DNA of 64,000 nt from the NCBI RefSeq assembly GCF_006715485.1, contig NZ_VFNH01000003.1:868001-932000 (forward strand), written 5' to 3'. The notes beneath the pieces are model-generated. The model was not told the DNA's origin and searched no databases. It saw only the letters and a program-made list of their open reading frames with translations. The DNA comes from Herbaspirillum sp. SJZ107. GTDB taxonomy: Bacteria > Pseudomonadota > Gammaproteobacteria > Burkholderiales > Burkholderiaceae_D. Position 1 is the first letter of the stretch. Every line of letters starts with the position of its first letter. This document shows positions 7,991-15,927 of this stretch, piece after piece. Position numbers and translations under genes: made by a program.

Positions 7991-8599
7991 TCAGATCTTG
8001 CCCTGGTGCTTCAGGCGGCTCAGCGTTTCCGGCGACAGGTTCAGGTAAGCCGCCAGTTCCTTCTTCGGCAGCCGCTCGAACAGCTCGGGATGCTTGCGGA
8101 TGAAGCGGTGCACGCGGCCGGGCGCGTCGAGCAGGTGCAGGGTGATGGTGTGGGCCATGATGGCGCTCATCAGGTTCATCACCTCGTGTTCGAAGGCCTG
8201 CTTGCCGATGCTGTGGCTCTGCAGGAATTCGACCCACTGGTTGAGCGGCATCTTGGCCACGCGCGCCTTGGTGACGCAGACGATGCTGTAGGGCGTGGGG
8301 GTCTTGAGGCACCAGGCGGCATAGCTGGTTTCGATGTCGCGCTCGGCCGAGAAGCGCAGGATCATTTCCTTGGCTTCGTGGTTGGTGACCTGGCGCTTGA
8401 GGATGCCGTCGAGGATGAAGTACTGCTCCATCTCGTACACGCCCTGGTTCAGCAGCAGGTCGCCTTTCTGGTGGTTGACGACCGTGAGGTAGGGCTCGAG
8501 CGCGGCCATTTCACTGTCGCGCAATGTCTTGAGAATGACATTCTGCTTCAGCTGCACACGAATGATATTGCGTTCCGGGTGATTGGCAATGAGCGTCAT
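7991..8599 (-). CDS. Crp/Fnr-family transcriptional regulator of the oxalate genes
   Basis: The 202-residue protein has an N-terminal cyclic-nucleotide-binding-like beta roll (about 12-120, including VVNHQKGDLLLNQGVYEMEQ) and a C-terminal HTH of Crp type (LPKKELAAYLNLSPETLSRL, about 177-196). No FNR-type cysteine cluster is visible: only two cysteines occur, so an iron-sulphur sensor is unlikely. It is transcribed divergently from oxc, with 151 nt between the starts holding a perfect TTGAC-N4-GTCAA palindrome. The DNA site and position argue that it controls oxc-frc and the antiporter. Its inducer, perhaps oxalate or an oxalyl metabolite, is unknown. Confidence 0.85.
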   Translation of the reverse strand: MTLIANHPERNIIRVQLKQNVILKTLRDSEMAALEPYLTVVNHQKGDLLLNQGVYEMEQYFILDGILKRQVTNHEAKEMILRFSAERDIETSYAAWCLKTPTPYSIVCVTKARVAKMPLNQWVEFLQSHSIGKQAFEHEVMNLMSAIMAHTITLHLLDAPGRVHRFIRKHPELFERLPKKELAAYLNLSPETLSRLKHQGKI

Positions 8600-8644
8600 G
8601 GCGAATCGGAGATTGTCAGGCGTCCCGACATCATGCGGCGAAAC

Positions 8645-8658
8645 TTGACCGTGGTCAA
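8645..8658. promoter_or_regulatory. Palindromic Crp/Fnr-type operator in the regulator-oxc intergenic region
   Basis: TTGACCGTGGTCAA is a palindrome with TTGAC/GTCAA arms, close to the FNR box TTGAT-N4-ATCAA. A good -10 element, TATGAT, occurs at 8682-8687, which puts the palindrome centre about 42 nt upstream of the start point, consistent with class II activation of oxc. The near-copy before the antiporter gene supports function. The site is also 46 nt upstream of the regulator's own start codon, so autoregulation is possible. Confidence 0.68.
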
Positions 8659-8750
8659 TGATTCAAATCAGAGGGCATCGCTATGATGATTTCAGCTCAA
8701 AACACCTGGCCAGGTCACCCGGAGCAACGATCAAAACACTGGAGACAATC

Positions 8751-10463
8751 ATGACCCATAACGTATCGGTGGAAGTCACCGACGGCTTCCACCTGGTGAT
8801 CGACGCGCTCAAGCACAACGACATCGACACGATCTTCGGCCTGGTCGGCATTCCGATCACCGACCTGGCCCGCCTGGCGCAAGCCGAGGGGATGCGCTTC
8901 ATCGGCTTCCGCCACGAACAGAACGCGGGCAATGCCGCCGCCATCGCCGGCTTCATCACCCAAAAGCCGGGCATCTGCCTGACCGTGTCGGCGCCGGGCT
9001 TCCTGAACGGCCTGACGGCGCTGGCGAACGCCACCACCAACTGCTTCCCGATGATCCTGATCTCCGGGTCCAGCGAGCGCGAGATCGTCGACCTGCAGCA
9101 GGGCGACTACGAAGAGATGGACCAGCTCAACGCGGCGAAACCGTATGCGAAGGCGGCCTACCGCATCAACAAGGCGGAAGACATCGGCATCGGCGTGGCA
9201 CGTGCGATCCGCGCCGCGGTGTCGGGCCGGCCGGGCGGCGTCTACCTCGACCTGCCGGCGCAGCTGCTGGCGCAGACCATCGAGACCGCGCACGCCAAGC
9301 GCTCGCTGGTGAAAGTCGTGGATCCGGTGCCGCGCCAGATCCCGGCACCGGATGCGGTGCAGCGCGCGCTGGCGCTGCTGAAGGGTGCGCAGAAGCCGCT
9401 GATCCTGCTCGGCAAGGGCGCCGCCTATGCCCAGGCCGACGACGAGATCCGCGCACTGGTCGAGCGCACCGGCATCCCGTATTTGCCGATGTCGATGGCC
9501 AAGGGCCTGCTGCCCGACACCCACGCGCAATCGGCCTCCGCCGCGCGCTCCTACGTGCTGGCCGAAGCCGACGTCGTGGTGCTGATCGGCGCCCGCCTGA
9601 ACTGGCTGCTGGCGCACGGCAAGGGCAAAACCTGGGGCAAGCCGAAACAGTTTATCCAGATCGACATCGCGCCCACCGAAATCGACAGCAACGTGGCGAT
9701 CGCGGCGCCGCTGATCGGCGACGTCGGCTCCTGCGTGGCGGCGCTGCTGCAGGGCCTCGATGGTGCCGGCATCGGGCGTGCCGATGGCGAGTGGGTGCAA
9801 TCGATAAGCCAGCGCAAGGAACAGAACCAGGCCAAGATGGCGGCGCTGCTGGACAAGAACCCGGAGCCGATGAATTTTCATAGCGCGCTGCGCGCGATCC
9901 GCGACGTGCTGCGCGAGCACCCGGACATCAACCTGGTCAACGAAGGCGCCAACACGCTCGACTACGCCCGCAGCATCATCGACCAGTACCAGCCCCGCAA
10001 GCGTTTCGACTCGGGCACCTGGGGCATCATGGGCATCGGCATGGGCTACGCCATCGGCGCCGCCGTGGTCAGCGGCAAGCCGGTGGTGGCGGTCGAAGGC
10101 GACAGCGCCTTCGGCTTCTCCGGCATGGAACTGGAAACCATCTGCCGCTACCAGCTGCCGGTGACGACCATCGTGTTCAACAACAACGGCGTCTACCGCG
10201 GCACCGACGTCAACCCCACCGGCGGCAAGGATGTGGCGCCCACCGTGTTCGTCAAGAACGCCCGCTACGACAAGATGATCGAGGCCTTCGGGGGCATCGG
10301 CTACCACGCCACCACGCCGGAAGAACTCACGCGCGCCCTGAACGAGGCCATCGCGGCCGGCAAGCCGGCGCTGATCAATGCCGTGATCGACGAGACCGCG
10401 GGCACCGAGAGCGGTCGCCTGACCAACCTGAATCCGCAGAGCGCAGCCAAGAAGACGCCCTGA
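8751..10463 (+). CDS. oxc: Oxalyl-CoA decarboxylase
   Basis: The 570-residue ThDP enzyme splits oxalyl-CoA into formyl-CoA and CO2 and is nearly the same length as the Oxalobacter formigenes enzyme (568). The catalytic glutamate E56 lies in FRHEQNAG, and the ThDP/Mg motif GDS (450-452) with NNN (477-479) is present. The start at 8751 follows GGAGA (8741-8745) and gives the family N-terminus; upstream in-frame ATGs would cover the -10 region. frc follows after 52 nt. Together they form the core of oxalate catabolism in the cytoplasm. Confidence 0.96.
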   Translation: MTHNVSVEVTDGFHLVIDALKHNDIDTIFGLVGIPITDLARLAQAEGMRFIGFRHEQNAGNAAAIAGFITQKPGICLTVSAPGFLNGLTALANATTNCFPMILISGSSEREIVDLQQGDYEEMDQLNAAKPYAKAAYRINKAEDIGIGVARAIRAAVSGRPGGVYLDLPAQLLAQTIETAHAKRSLVKVVDPVPRQIPAPDAVQRALALLKGAQKPLILLGKGAAYAQADDEIRALVERTGIPYLPMSMAKGLLPDTHAQSASAARSYVLAEADVVVLIGARLNWLLAHGKGKTWGKPKQFIQIDIAPTEIDSNVAIAAPLIGDVGSCVAALLQGLDGAGIGRADGEWVQSISQRKEQNQAKMAALLDKNPEPMNFHSALRAIRDVLREHPDINLVNEGANTLDYARSIIDQYQPRKRFDSGTWGIMGIGMGYAIGAAVVSGKPVVAVEGDSAFGFSGMELETICRYQLPVTTIVFNNNGVYRGTDVNPTGGKDVAPTVFVKNARYDKMIEAFGGIGYHATTPEELTRALNEAIAAGKPALINAVIDETAGTESGRLTNLNPQSAAKKTP

Positions 10464-10515
10464 AGCGCCGCCCGATTTGCAGACATCGAAGACAATCGAC
10501 AAGGAGACCCGCATC

Positions 10516-11766
10516 ATGAGCAAACCACTGGAAGGCATCAAGATCATCGACTTCACGCACGTGCAGGCAGGGCCGGCGTGCACGCAAATGCTGGCCTGGT
10601 TCGGCGCCGACGTGATCAAGGTCGAGCGCCCGGGCGCCGGCGACGTCACCCGCTCCCAGCTGCGCGACATCCCGGGCGTCGACGCCCTGTATTTCACCAT
10701 GTTGAACAGCAATAAGCGTTCGCTGACGCTGGACACCAAGACCGCCGAGGGCAAGGAAATCCTGACGAAGCTGATCAAGGAATCCGACGTGCTGGTCGAG
10801 AACTTCGGCCCCGGCGCCCTCGACCGCATGGGCTTTACCTGGGAACACATCAGGGAACTGAACCCCGGCATGATCGTCGCTTCCGTCAAAGGCTTCAGCG
10901 AAGGCCACCATTACGAAGACCTGAAGGTGTATGAAAACGTGGCCCAGTGCGCCGGTGGCGCCGCCTCGACCACCGGCTTCGACGACGGTCCGCCGACCGT
11001 GTCCGCCGCCGCGCTGGGCGACAGCAACACCGGGATGCACCTGGCGATCGGCATCCTGACCGCGCTGCGTGCGCGCGACAAGACCGGTAAAGGCCAGAAG
11101 GTGGCGGTGTCGATGCAGGACAGCGTGCTGAACCTGTGCCGCGTCAAGATGCGCGACCAGCAGCGCCTGGACCGCGTTGGCTACCTGGAAGAGTATCCGC
11201 AATACCCGCACGGAAGCTTCTCGGACGTGGTGCCGCGCGGCGGCAATGCGGGCGGCGGCGGCCAGCCGGGCTGGGTCCTGAAGTGCAAGGGCTGGGAGAC
11301 CGACCCCAACGCGTATATCTACTTCACGATCCAGGGCCATGCCTGGGCGCCGATCTGCCGCGCCATCGGCAAGGAAGAATGGATCGACGATCCGGCCTAC
11401 ATGACGGCTCAAGCGCGCCAGGACAAGATCTTCGACATCTTCGCCGTCATCGAGGACTGGCTGAAAGATAAAACCAAGTTCGAGGCGGTCGACATCCTGC
11501 GCAAGTTCGACATCCCGTGCTCGCCGGTGCTGACGATGAAGGAACTGGCCAACGATCCGTCGCTGCGCGCCAGCGGCACCATCGTCGAAGTCGACCACAA
11601 GGAACGCGGCAAGTATCTCACCGTGGGCAGCCCGATCAAGTTCTCGGACCTGAAGGTGGACATCAAGGGGTCGCCGCTGCTGGGCGAGCACACCGACGAG
11701 ATCCTGGAAAGCATGGGCTACAGCCAGCAGCAGATCGCGGCCCTGCACGAGCGGCGCGTGGTGTGA
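10516..11766 (+). CDS. frc: Formyl-CoA:oxalate CoA-transferase
   Basis: The 416-residue protein belongs to class III CoA-transferases. Asp169 in LGDSNTG is the residue that forms the acyl-aspartyl intermediate in Oxalobacter Frc, and the glycine loop GGGGQ is at 246-250. It moves CoA from formyl-CoA to oxalate, making the oxalyl-CoA used by Oxc and releasing formate for export by the antiporter. The start at 10516 has an AAGGAG site (10501-10506). The family standard is about 428 residues, and the small difference is in loops. Confidence 0.95.
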   Translation: MSKPLEGIKIIDFTHVQAGPACTQMLAWFGADVIKVERPGAGDVTRSQLRDIPGVDALYFTMLNSNKRSLTLDTKTAEGKEILTKLIKESDVLVENFGPGALDRMGFTWEHIRELNPGMIVASVKGFSEGHHYEDLKVYENVAQCAGGAASTTGFDDGPPTVSAAALGDSNTGMHLAIGILTALRARDKTGKGQKVAVSMQDSVLNLCRVKMRDQQRLDRVGYLEEYPQYPHGSFSDVVPRGGNAGGGGQPGWVLKCKGWETDPNAYIYFTIQGHAWAPICRAIGKEEWIDDPAYMTAQARQDKIFDIFAVIEDWLKDKTKFEAVDILRKFDIPCSPVLTMKELANDPSLRASGTIVEVDHKERGKYLTVGSPIKFSDLKVDIKGSPLLGEHTDEILESMGYSQQQIAALHERRVV

Positions 11767-12194
11767 TCGTGGCGCAGCTCGATTTCGAGCAGTTGGTGCA
11801 GGCCTTCGGCGACGGCGTGATCGTCTGCGACGCCGCCGGCACCATCGTGTTCTGGAACGACGCGGCCACCCGCATCTTCGGTTTCACGCAAGAAGATGCG
11901 CTCGGCCAGTCGCTCGACCTGATCGTCCCCCAGCGCCAGCAGGAGCGGCACTGGGACGGCTATCACAAGACGATGGCGACCGGCGAGACGCGCTACGGCA
12001 CCGACCTGCTGCGGGTGCCGGCGCTGCACAAGGAAGGCAAGCCGCTGTCGATCGCGTTCACGGTGGCGCTGCTGCATGGGCCTGACGGCAAGGTATCCGG
12101 GATCGCCGCGGTGGTGCGCGACGACACCGCGCGCTGGAACGACGAGCGCGCCTTGAAGGCGCGCGTGCGCGAGCTGGAGACGGCGCTGCGCTGA
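11763..12194 (+). CDS. Single PAS-domain protein coupled to frc
   Basis: This 143-residue protein is one PAS domain (about 8-122: FGDGVIVCDAAGTIVFWNDA through GIAAVVRDDTARW) with a short charged helix at the C-terminus (ERALKARVRELETAL) that could dimerise. There is no kinase, HTH or cyclase domain. The GTG start at 11763 overlaps the frc stop as GTGTGA, which indicates translational coupling; a second GTG at 11769 is possible. H63 lies in ERHWDGYHKTM, a place comparable to the haem-binding histidine of FixL-type PAS domains, so haem or another cofactor may be bound. It is presumably a sensor or modulator for oxalate metabolism, but its partner is not evident. Confidence 0.8.
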   Translation: MIVAQLDFEQLVQAFGDGVIVCDAAGTIVFWNDAATRIFGFTQEDALGQSLDLIVPQRQQERHWDGYHKTMATGETRYGTDLLRVPALHKEGKPLSIAFTVALLHGPDGKVSGIAAVVRDDTARWNDERALKARVRELETALR

Positions 12195-12207
12195 GTTTTG
12201 TGTACGG

Positions 12208-12241
12208 GCGGATATGCGTGCCGGGCAGGACGCGTATCCGC
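12208..12241. repeat. Imperfect inverted repeat between the PAS gene and the helicase gene
   Basis: Arms GCGGATATGCG (12208-12218) and CGCGTATCCGC (12231-12241) pair at 10 of 11 positions around a 12-nt loop. No U-run follows, so it is not a standard terminator. It lies 35 nt before the helicase start and may act as a hairpin in the leader or mark the end of the oxalate operon. Confidence 0.45.
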
Positions 12242-12276
12242 TAATATGCTGCCAACAAGTTATCACCGGCAGCCTC

Positions 12277-14268
12277 ATGAACCAATACCGCAACAACCAC
12301 GATTCCGATTCCGACAGTCAACTCGGCGACGACGACGCCTTCCTCGAACACGACCTGAAACTGGCCGCGCGCGGCGCCGAGCTGGTCAAGCTCGAAGGCC
12401 GCGTATTCCTGCGTTTTTCGGGTGCGGTGCGGGTCGACGGCCTGCACGTCGAATACCGCCTGGTGCCGGCGCGCGGCGTGCTGGCCAAGCCGAGCAAATG
12501 GCGCAAGATGGACCTCGCTGCGCGGCGCGAACTGATCGAGGAACGCGCCACGCGCGACGCCATGGATGACCTCAACCAGGAAGTCGAGGAATTCGTGCGC
12601 GACGTCGCCGACCAGTGCGAGGAGGCGGGATTCGATCCGATGCTGTTCCTGCACGTGCTGGAAGAACTGGAGACGTCGGAGCCGGCCGAATACGTGTTCG
12701 GCCGCATCCAGCAGCGCCTCGAGCACGCCGTCGAGCGCGAGCAGGAAGAGCGCCACGCCGCGCGCACCAAGGAAAGCATCAACCTGGCCGAATACCCGGC
12801 GTCGTTCGAGACCGCGCGCAAGATGGCGCGCCGTTTCATCGCCCTGCTGGGTCCCACCAACTCGGGTAAGACCCACAAGGCGATGGAAGCGCTGGCGCAG
12901 GCCGACAGCGGGGTCTACCTGGCGCCGCTGCGCCTGCTGGCGCTGGAAAACTACGAGCGCCTGCAGAACGTGGTGCGCGAAGATGGCGAGCCGCTCGCCG
13001 TCAGCCTGATCACTGGCGAGGAGCGGCGCCTGGCCGAGAACGCGACCCACGTCGCCAGCACCGTGGAGATGCTGGATACGAAGACGCCAGTACAGGTGGC
13101 GGTGATCGACGAAATCCAGATGCTGGCCGACCGCGACCGCGGCGCCGCCTGGACCGCCGCCGTGTGCGGCGCGCCGGCTTCGGTTGTCTACCTGGTCGGG
13201 GCGCCGGAAGCGAGAAGGGCGATCGAGGCGCTGGCCGAGCGCCTGGAGTGTCCGCTCGAAGTGCACGTGCTGAAACGCAAGGCGCCGCTGTCGATGGAGC
13301 CTTCGGCCGTCCGTAAAATCCGCAACCTGCGGCGCGGCGATGCGGTGATCGCCTTCTCGCGCCGCAACGTGCTGATGTGGCGCGACATGATCACCGAGAT
13401 GGGACTGTCGGTGGCGACCGTGTACGGCAACCTGTCGCCGGAAGTGCGGCGTGCCCAGGCCGAGCGTTTCCGCGAAGGGCAGGCCGACATCGTGGTCGGT
13501 ACCGATGCCATCGCCATGGGCTTGAACATGCCGATCCAGCGCATCGTGATGACGACCGCGGTCAAGTACAACGGCTACGAAGAGGAAGAGATTTCGGCGG
13601 CGCTGGCCAGGCAGATCGCCGGCCGCGCCGGGCGCTACGGCGTGCATGAAGAGGGCTTCGTTGCCGGCTACGACGACGATACCCACGAGATCATGCGCTC
13701 GCTGATGAAGGAAAAGATCCCGCCGGTCAAGGCCAGCGGTTTTGCGGTAGCACCTTCGATCGAGCAATTGCACAGGATTTCGTCGGTGACCGGCGAAACC
13801 TCGCTGGTGAAACTATTAAAACGCTTCGTCCACAACATCGACGTGCCGGACGGCTTTTTTTATCCGCGCATTACCGAGGAACAGAACGAGCGCGCCGAGT
13901 GGCTCGATACGCTGGACCTGAGCGTGGCCGACAAATTCACGCTGTCTCTGGTGCCGATCTCGACCAGGGTGCCGGCGCTGGAAACCGCCTGGACCCACTG
14001 GGCGCAATCGCTGGCCCGTAAAAAGGTGTGTAAGCTGCAGGTACAGGAGCAGGAATTGTTCTGGCAGAACCTGCAGGAAGTCGAGGATACCTGCCGCATG
14101 TATTCGGCTTATGCCTGGCTCGCCTACCGCATGCCGGAATACTTTCCGAGCCTCGAGCTGGCGCAGCAGCTGGCAAGGGAGGCGTCGGAGCGGGTCGATG
14201 CGCTGTTGCAGCAGCAGAATGCGGCGGCGCGCAAGCGGCAGTCGAAGAAGGAGAAGGGGCGCTGGTAA
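12277..14268 (+). CDS. Suv3-like DExH RNA helicase
   Basis: The 663-residue protein carries the motifs of the Suv3/SUPV3L1 helicase family rather than DEAD-box helicases. Walker A GPTNSGKT is at 192-199, DEIQ at 278-281 replaces DEAD, and motif VI QIAGRAGRYG is at 446-455. An acidic N-terminal extension of about 180 residues precedes the core, and a Lys/Arg-rich tail (AARKRQSKKEKGRW) ends it. Suv3 helicases unwind RNA in mitochondrial and bacterial RNA decay. The ATG at 12277 is the first that leaves the inverted repeat upstream outside the coding region. It seems to stand alone, not part of the oxalate operon. Confidence 0.88.
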   Translation: MNQYRNNHDSDSDSQLGDDDAFLEHDLKLAARGAELVKLEGRVFLRFSGAVRVDGLHVEYRLVPARGVLAKPSKWRKMDLAARRELIEERATRDAMDDLNQEVEEFVRDVADQCEEAGFDPMLFLHVLEELETSEPAEYVFGRIQQRLEHAVEREQEERHAARTKESINLAEYPASFETARKMARRFIALLGPTNSGKTHKAMEALAQADSGVYLAPLRLLALENYERLQNVVREDGEPLAVSLITGEERRLAENATHVASTVEMLDTKTPVQVAVIDEIQMLADRDRGAAWTAAVCGAPASVVYLVGAPEARRAIEALAERLECPLEVHVLKRKAPLSMEPSAVRKIRNLRRGDAVIAFSRRNVLMWRDMITEMGLSVATVYGNLSPEVRRAQAERFREGQADIVVGTDAIAMGLNMPIQRIVMTTAVKYNGYEEEEISAALARQIAGRAGRYGVHEEGFVAGYDDDTHEIMRSLMKEKIPPVKASGFAVAPSIEQLHRISSVTGETSLVKLLKRFVHNIDVPDGFFYPRITEEQNERAEWLDTLDLSVADKFTLSLVPISTRVPALETAWTHWAQSLARKKVCKLQVQEQELFWQNLQEVEDTCRMYSAYAWLAYRMPEYFPSLELAQQLAREASERVDALLQQQNAAARKRQSKKEKGRW

Positions 14269-14293
14269 GGCGGGCGCTCAGCGCCGAGCCCAC

Positions 14294-14500
14294 TTATTTA
14301 CCCTGCACCACCTTGCCGACCGCTTCCAGCCATGCTTGCCACAGGGCCGGGTCGGCCGGGCGGCCATCCGCGCCGAGCCGGTATTCGCTGACCAGGTCGG
14401 CCAGGTCGCTGGATTCGGTGAGTTCCACTTCGCGCTGCAGGAAAGCCAGCATCGCCTGGTAAGCCTGCGCCGCCGTGATGCTGTCGTTGTGTTGGTCCAT
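14294..14500 (-). CDS. Small conserved-looking hypothetical protein, 68 aa
   Basis: The protein MDQHNDSITAAQAYQAMLAF... is predicted to be all helical and acidic, with no cysteine, signal peptide or membrane span. A GGAGGCGG ribosome site lies immediately upstream of the ATG at 14500. It ends 25 nt from the convergent helicase gene. I do not recognise a named family. The composition and ribosome site support a real gene. Confidence 0.6.
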   Translation of the reverse strand: MDQHNDSITAAQAYQAMLAFLQREVELTESSDLADLVSEYRLGADGRPADPALWQAWLEAVGKVVQGK

Positions 14501-14570
14501 CGCCGCCTCCGGGCCTGATCGATCGGGATCGACAGTGTAACGCCGGCATGGCATGCACAGCGCCCGGCTC

Positions 14571-14612
14571 GGCGCCCCCGGCCCGGCGCCCCCGGCTAGG
14601 CGCCCCCGGCTA
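14571..14612. repeat. Three tandem copies of a 14-bp GC-rich unit
   Basis: The unit GGCGCCCCCGGCTA occurs at 14571-14584 (ending CC instead of TA), 14585-14598 and 14599-14612. The last unit contains the stop codon (CTA on the plus strand) of the minus-strand lipoprotein gene, so each TA-ending unit offers the same in-frame context. It is a simple tandem duplication and a possible site of slippage. Three copies of 14 bp do not make a CRISPR array. Confidence 0.75.
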
Positions 14613-15245
14613 GGGCAGGCAGCTGGACGCGATCCCCGTGCCGCCGAGGCCGGCAAGCGGAATATCCGATGGCGGATAACCATTGCCCAGCACCATGGTC
14701 TGGCCACCGTCGTAGCGCAGAGTCAATTCATCGCCGGAATAGTCGGGCAAGCCGCGCGGGATATAAATGGCGAAGCGGTAATCCAGTCCGCCATAAAAGC
14801 CGTGCCGGAAGACCTGGCTCGACGGACCTTCCTGGATTTCCATGGCGATGGCCTGGGCAATGGCCGGGGTGTCGGCGCGGGTATTCAGGTCGGTCGTGTT
14901 GTCGAGACGCAGGGTCCAGGGACGCAGCGGTCCGAAGTCTTGCTTGCCGTAGCGCACATGGAAACGGTCGACGTCGAAATAGAAGCTGGGAACATACGCG
15001 CCGCTCGCATCCACGCTGCACAGCAGGAATACGGCCCAGAATCCCTGCGATTCCAGCGGCAGCACCGCGTCCACCGGACTGCTGCGCCGCGCTAGAACCA
15101 GAGGGCTGGAAAAATCGATGCGGTGGACGTTGGCGACGTGCTGGTAGTGCAGGACGACCGTGTGACGCAGACCGCGATCGACGCTGGTGCAGCCGGCCGC
15201 CAGCAGGCAGGCGAGTGCAGGGGCATACCTGATCAGCTTGCGCAT
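14610..15245 (-). CDS. Putative lipoprotein of unknown function, 211 aa
   Basis: The N-terminus MRKLIRYAPALACLLAAGC is a lipoprotein signal peptide with the lipobox LAAGC and Cys19. The rest is a beta-rich domain without a motif I know; it has three further cysteines, one at the extreme C-terminus (SSCLP). AAGGAG precedes the ATG at 15245. The stop codon falls in a tandem repeat, so the C-terminus may vary between strains. Export and lipidation are predicted; function is unknown. Confidence 0.68.
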   Translation of the reverse strand: MRKLIRYAPALACLLAAGCTSVDRGLRHTVVLHYQHVANVHRIDFSSPLVLARRSSPVDAVLPLESQGFWAVFLLCSVDASGAYVPSFYFDVDRFHVRYGKQDFGPLRPWTLRLDNTTDLNTRADTPAIAQAIAMEIQEGPSSQVFRHGFYGGLDYRFAIYIPRGLPDYSGDELTLRYDGGQTMVLGNGYPPSDIPLAGLGGTGIASSCLP

Positions 15246-15333
15246 GGATAGTCTCCTTGGCCGCGCCAGTGTGGAACAGCGTCAGCGGGCGCGTCAAGCT
15301 TGGAGCAATCGGCCGGGGCGTCTTTGCGCGCGC

Positions 15334-15852
15334 TCAGGCTTGCGTGTGCAGCGACTTTTCCAGCAGCGCGTGCAGCGAGGCGAAATCGGGCTCGCCCAGG
15401 TAGCGCTTGAGGATCTTGCCATCCTTGCCGATGACGAAGGTGGTCGGCGTCATCGCGACGTCGCCGAACTGCCTGGCCAGGTCGCCGCCCGCGTCGAGCG
15501 CGACCTTGAACGGCAGCTGGCGCGTGGCCGCATAGTTCAGCACGTAGTCGGGGCGGTCGTAGCTCATCGCCACGGCGACGAATTCCAGGCCTTGTCCCTT
15601 GTACTTGTTGTAGGTCTCGACCATCTGCGGCATTTCCTTCACGCAGGTAGTGCAGGAGGTGGCCCAGAAATTGATCATCACGACCTTGCCGCGCAAGTCT
15701 TGCGAGCTGATCTTCTGGCCATCGATACCGATGAAGGTGACGTCGGGCGCCTGCTGCTGGCTGAAGACGGCGACGTAGGCGCCGCCGGCAAGCGCCAGCA
15801 CGGCCGCGCCGATGGCGGCCGGCTTGATCCAGGAACGCGTGGAAGCAGTCAT
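15334..15852 (-). CDS. TlpA/ResA-like membrane-anchored thioredoxin
   Basis: The 172-residue protein has an N-terminal signal anchor (about residues 10-30), then a thioredoxin fold with the redox motif C67-T-T-C70 in FWATSCTTC and the cis-proline loop MTPTTF further on. Family members are periplasmic reductants that serve cytochrome c maturation, copper delivery or general thiol reduction. Its place next to the dolP block fits an envelope role, but the partner cannot be read from the sequence. The CTTC pair is unusual against the CEPC or CPPC of many TlpA/ResA proteins. Confidence 0.88.
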   Translation of the reverse strand: MTASTRSWIKPAAIGAAVLALAGGAYVAVFSQQQAPDVTFIGIDGQKISSQDLRGKVVMINFWATSCTTCVKEMPQMVETYNKYKGQGLEFVAVAMSYDRPDYVLNYAATRQLPFKVALDAGGDLARQFGDVAMTPTTFVIGKDGKILKRYLGEPDFASLHALLEKSLHTQA

Positions 15853-15927
15853 GGTCTCATCTCATCCATAAGAGGGGATGGTCCATTATAGTCCCGCCCC
15901 CTCATCCTTGCCGTATCCGGCCAGCGT

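Noticed and set aside
8715..10889. Open frame of 724 codons opposite oxc
   Set aside because: Antisense shadow of a strongly supported gene; the protein has no motifs and the composition of random GC-rich translation.
14571..14612. CRISPR array
   Set aside because: Only three direct repeats of 14 bp with no spacers, so it is a simple tandem repeat.
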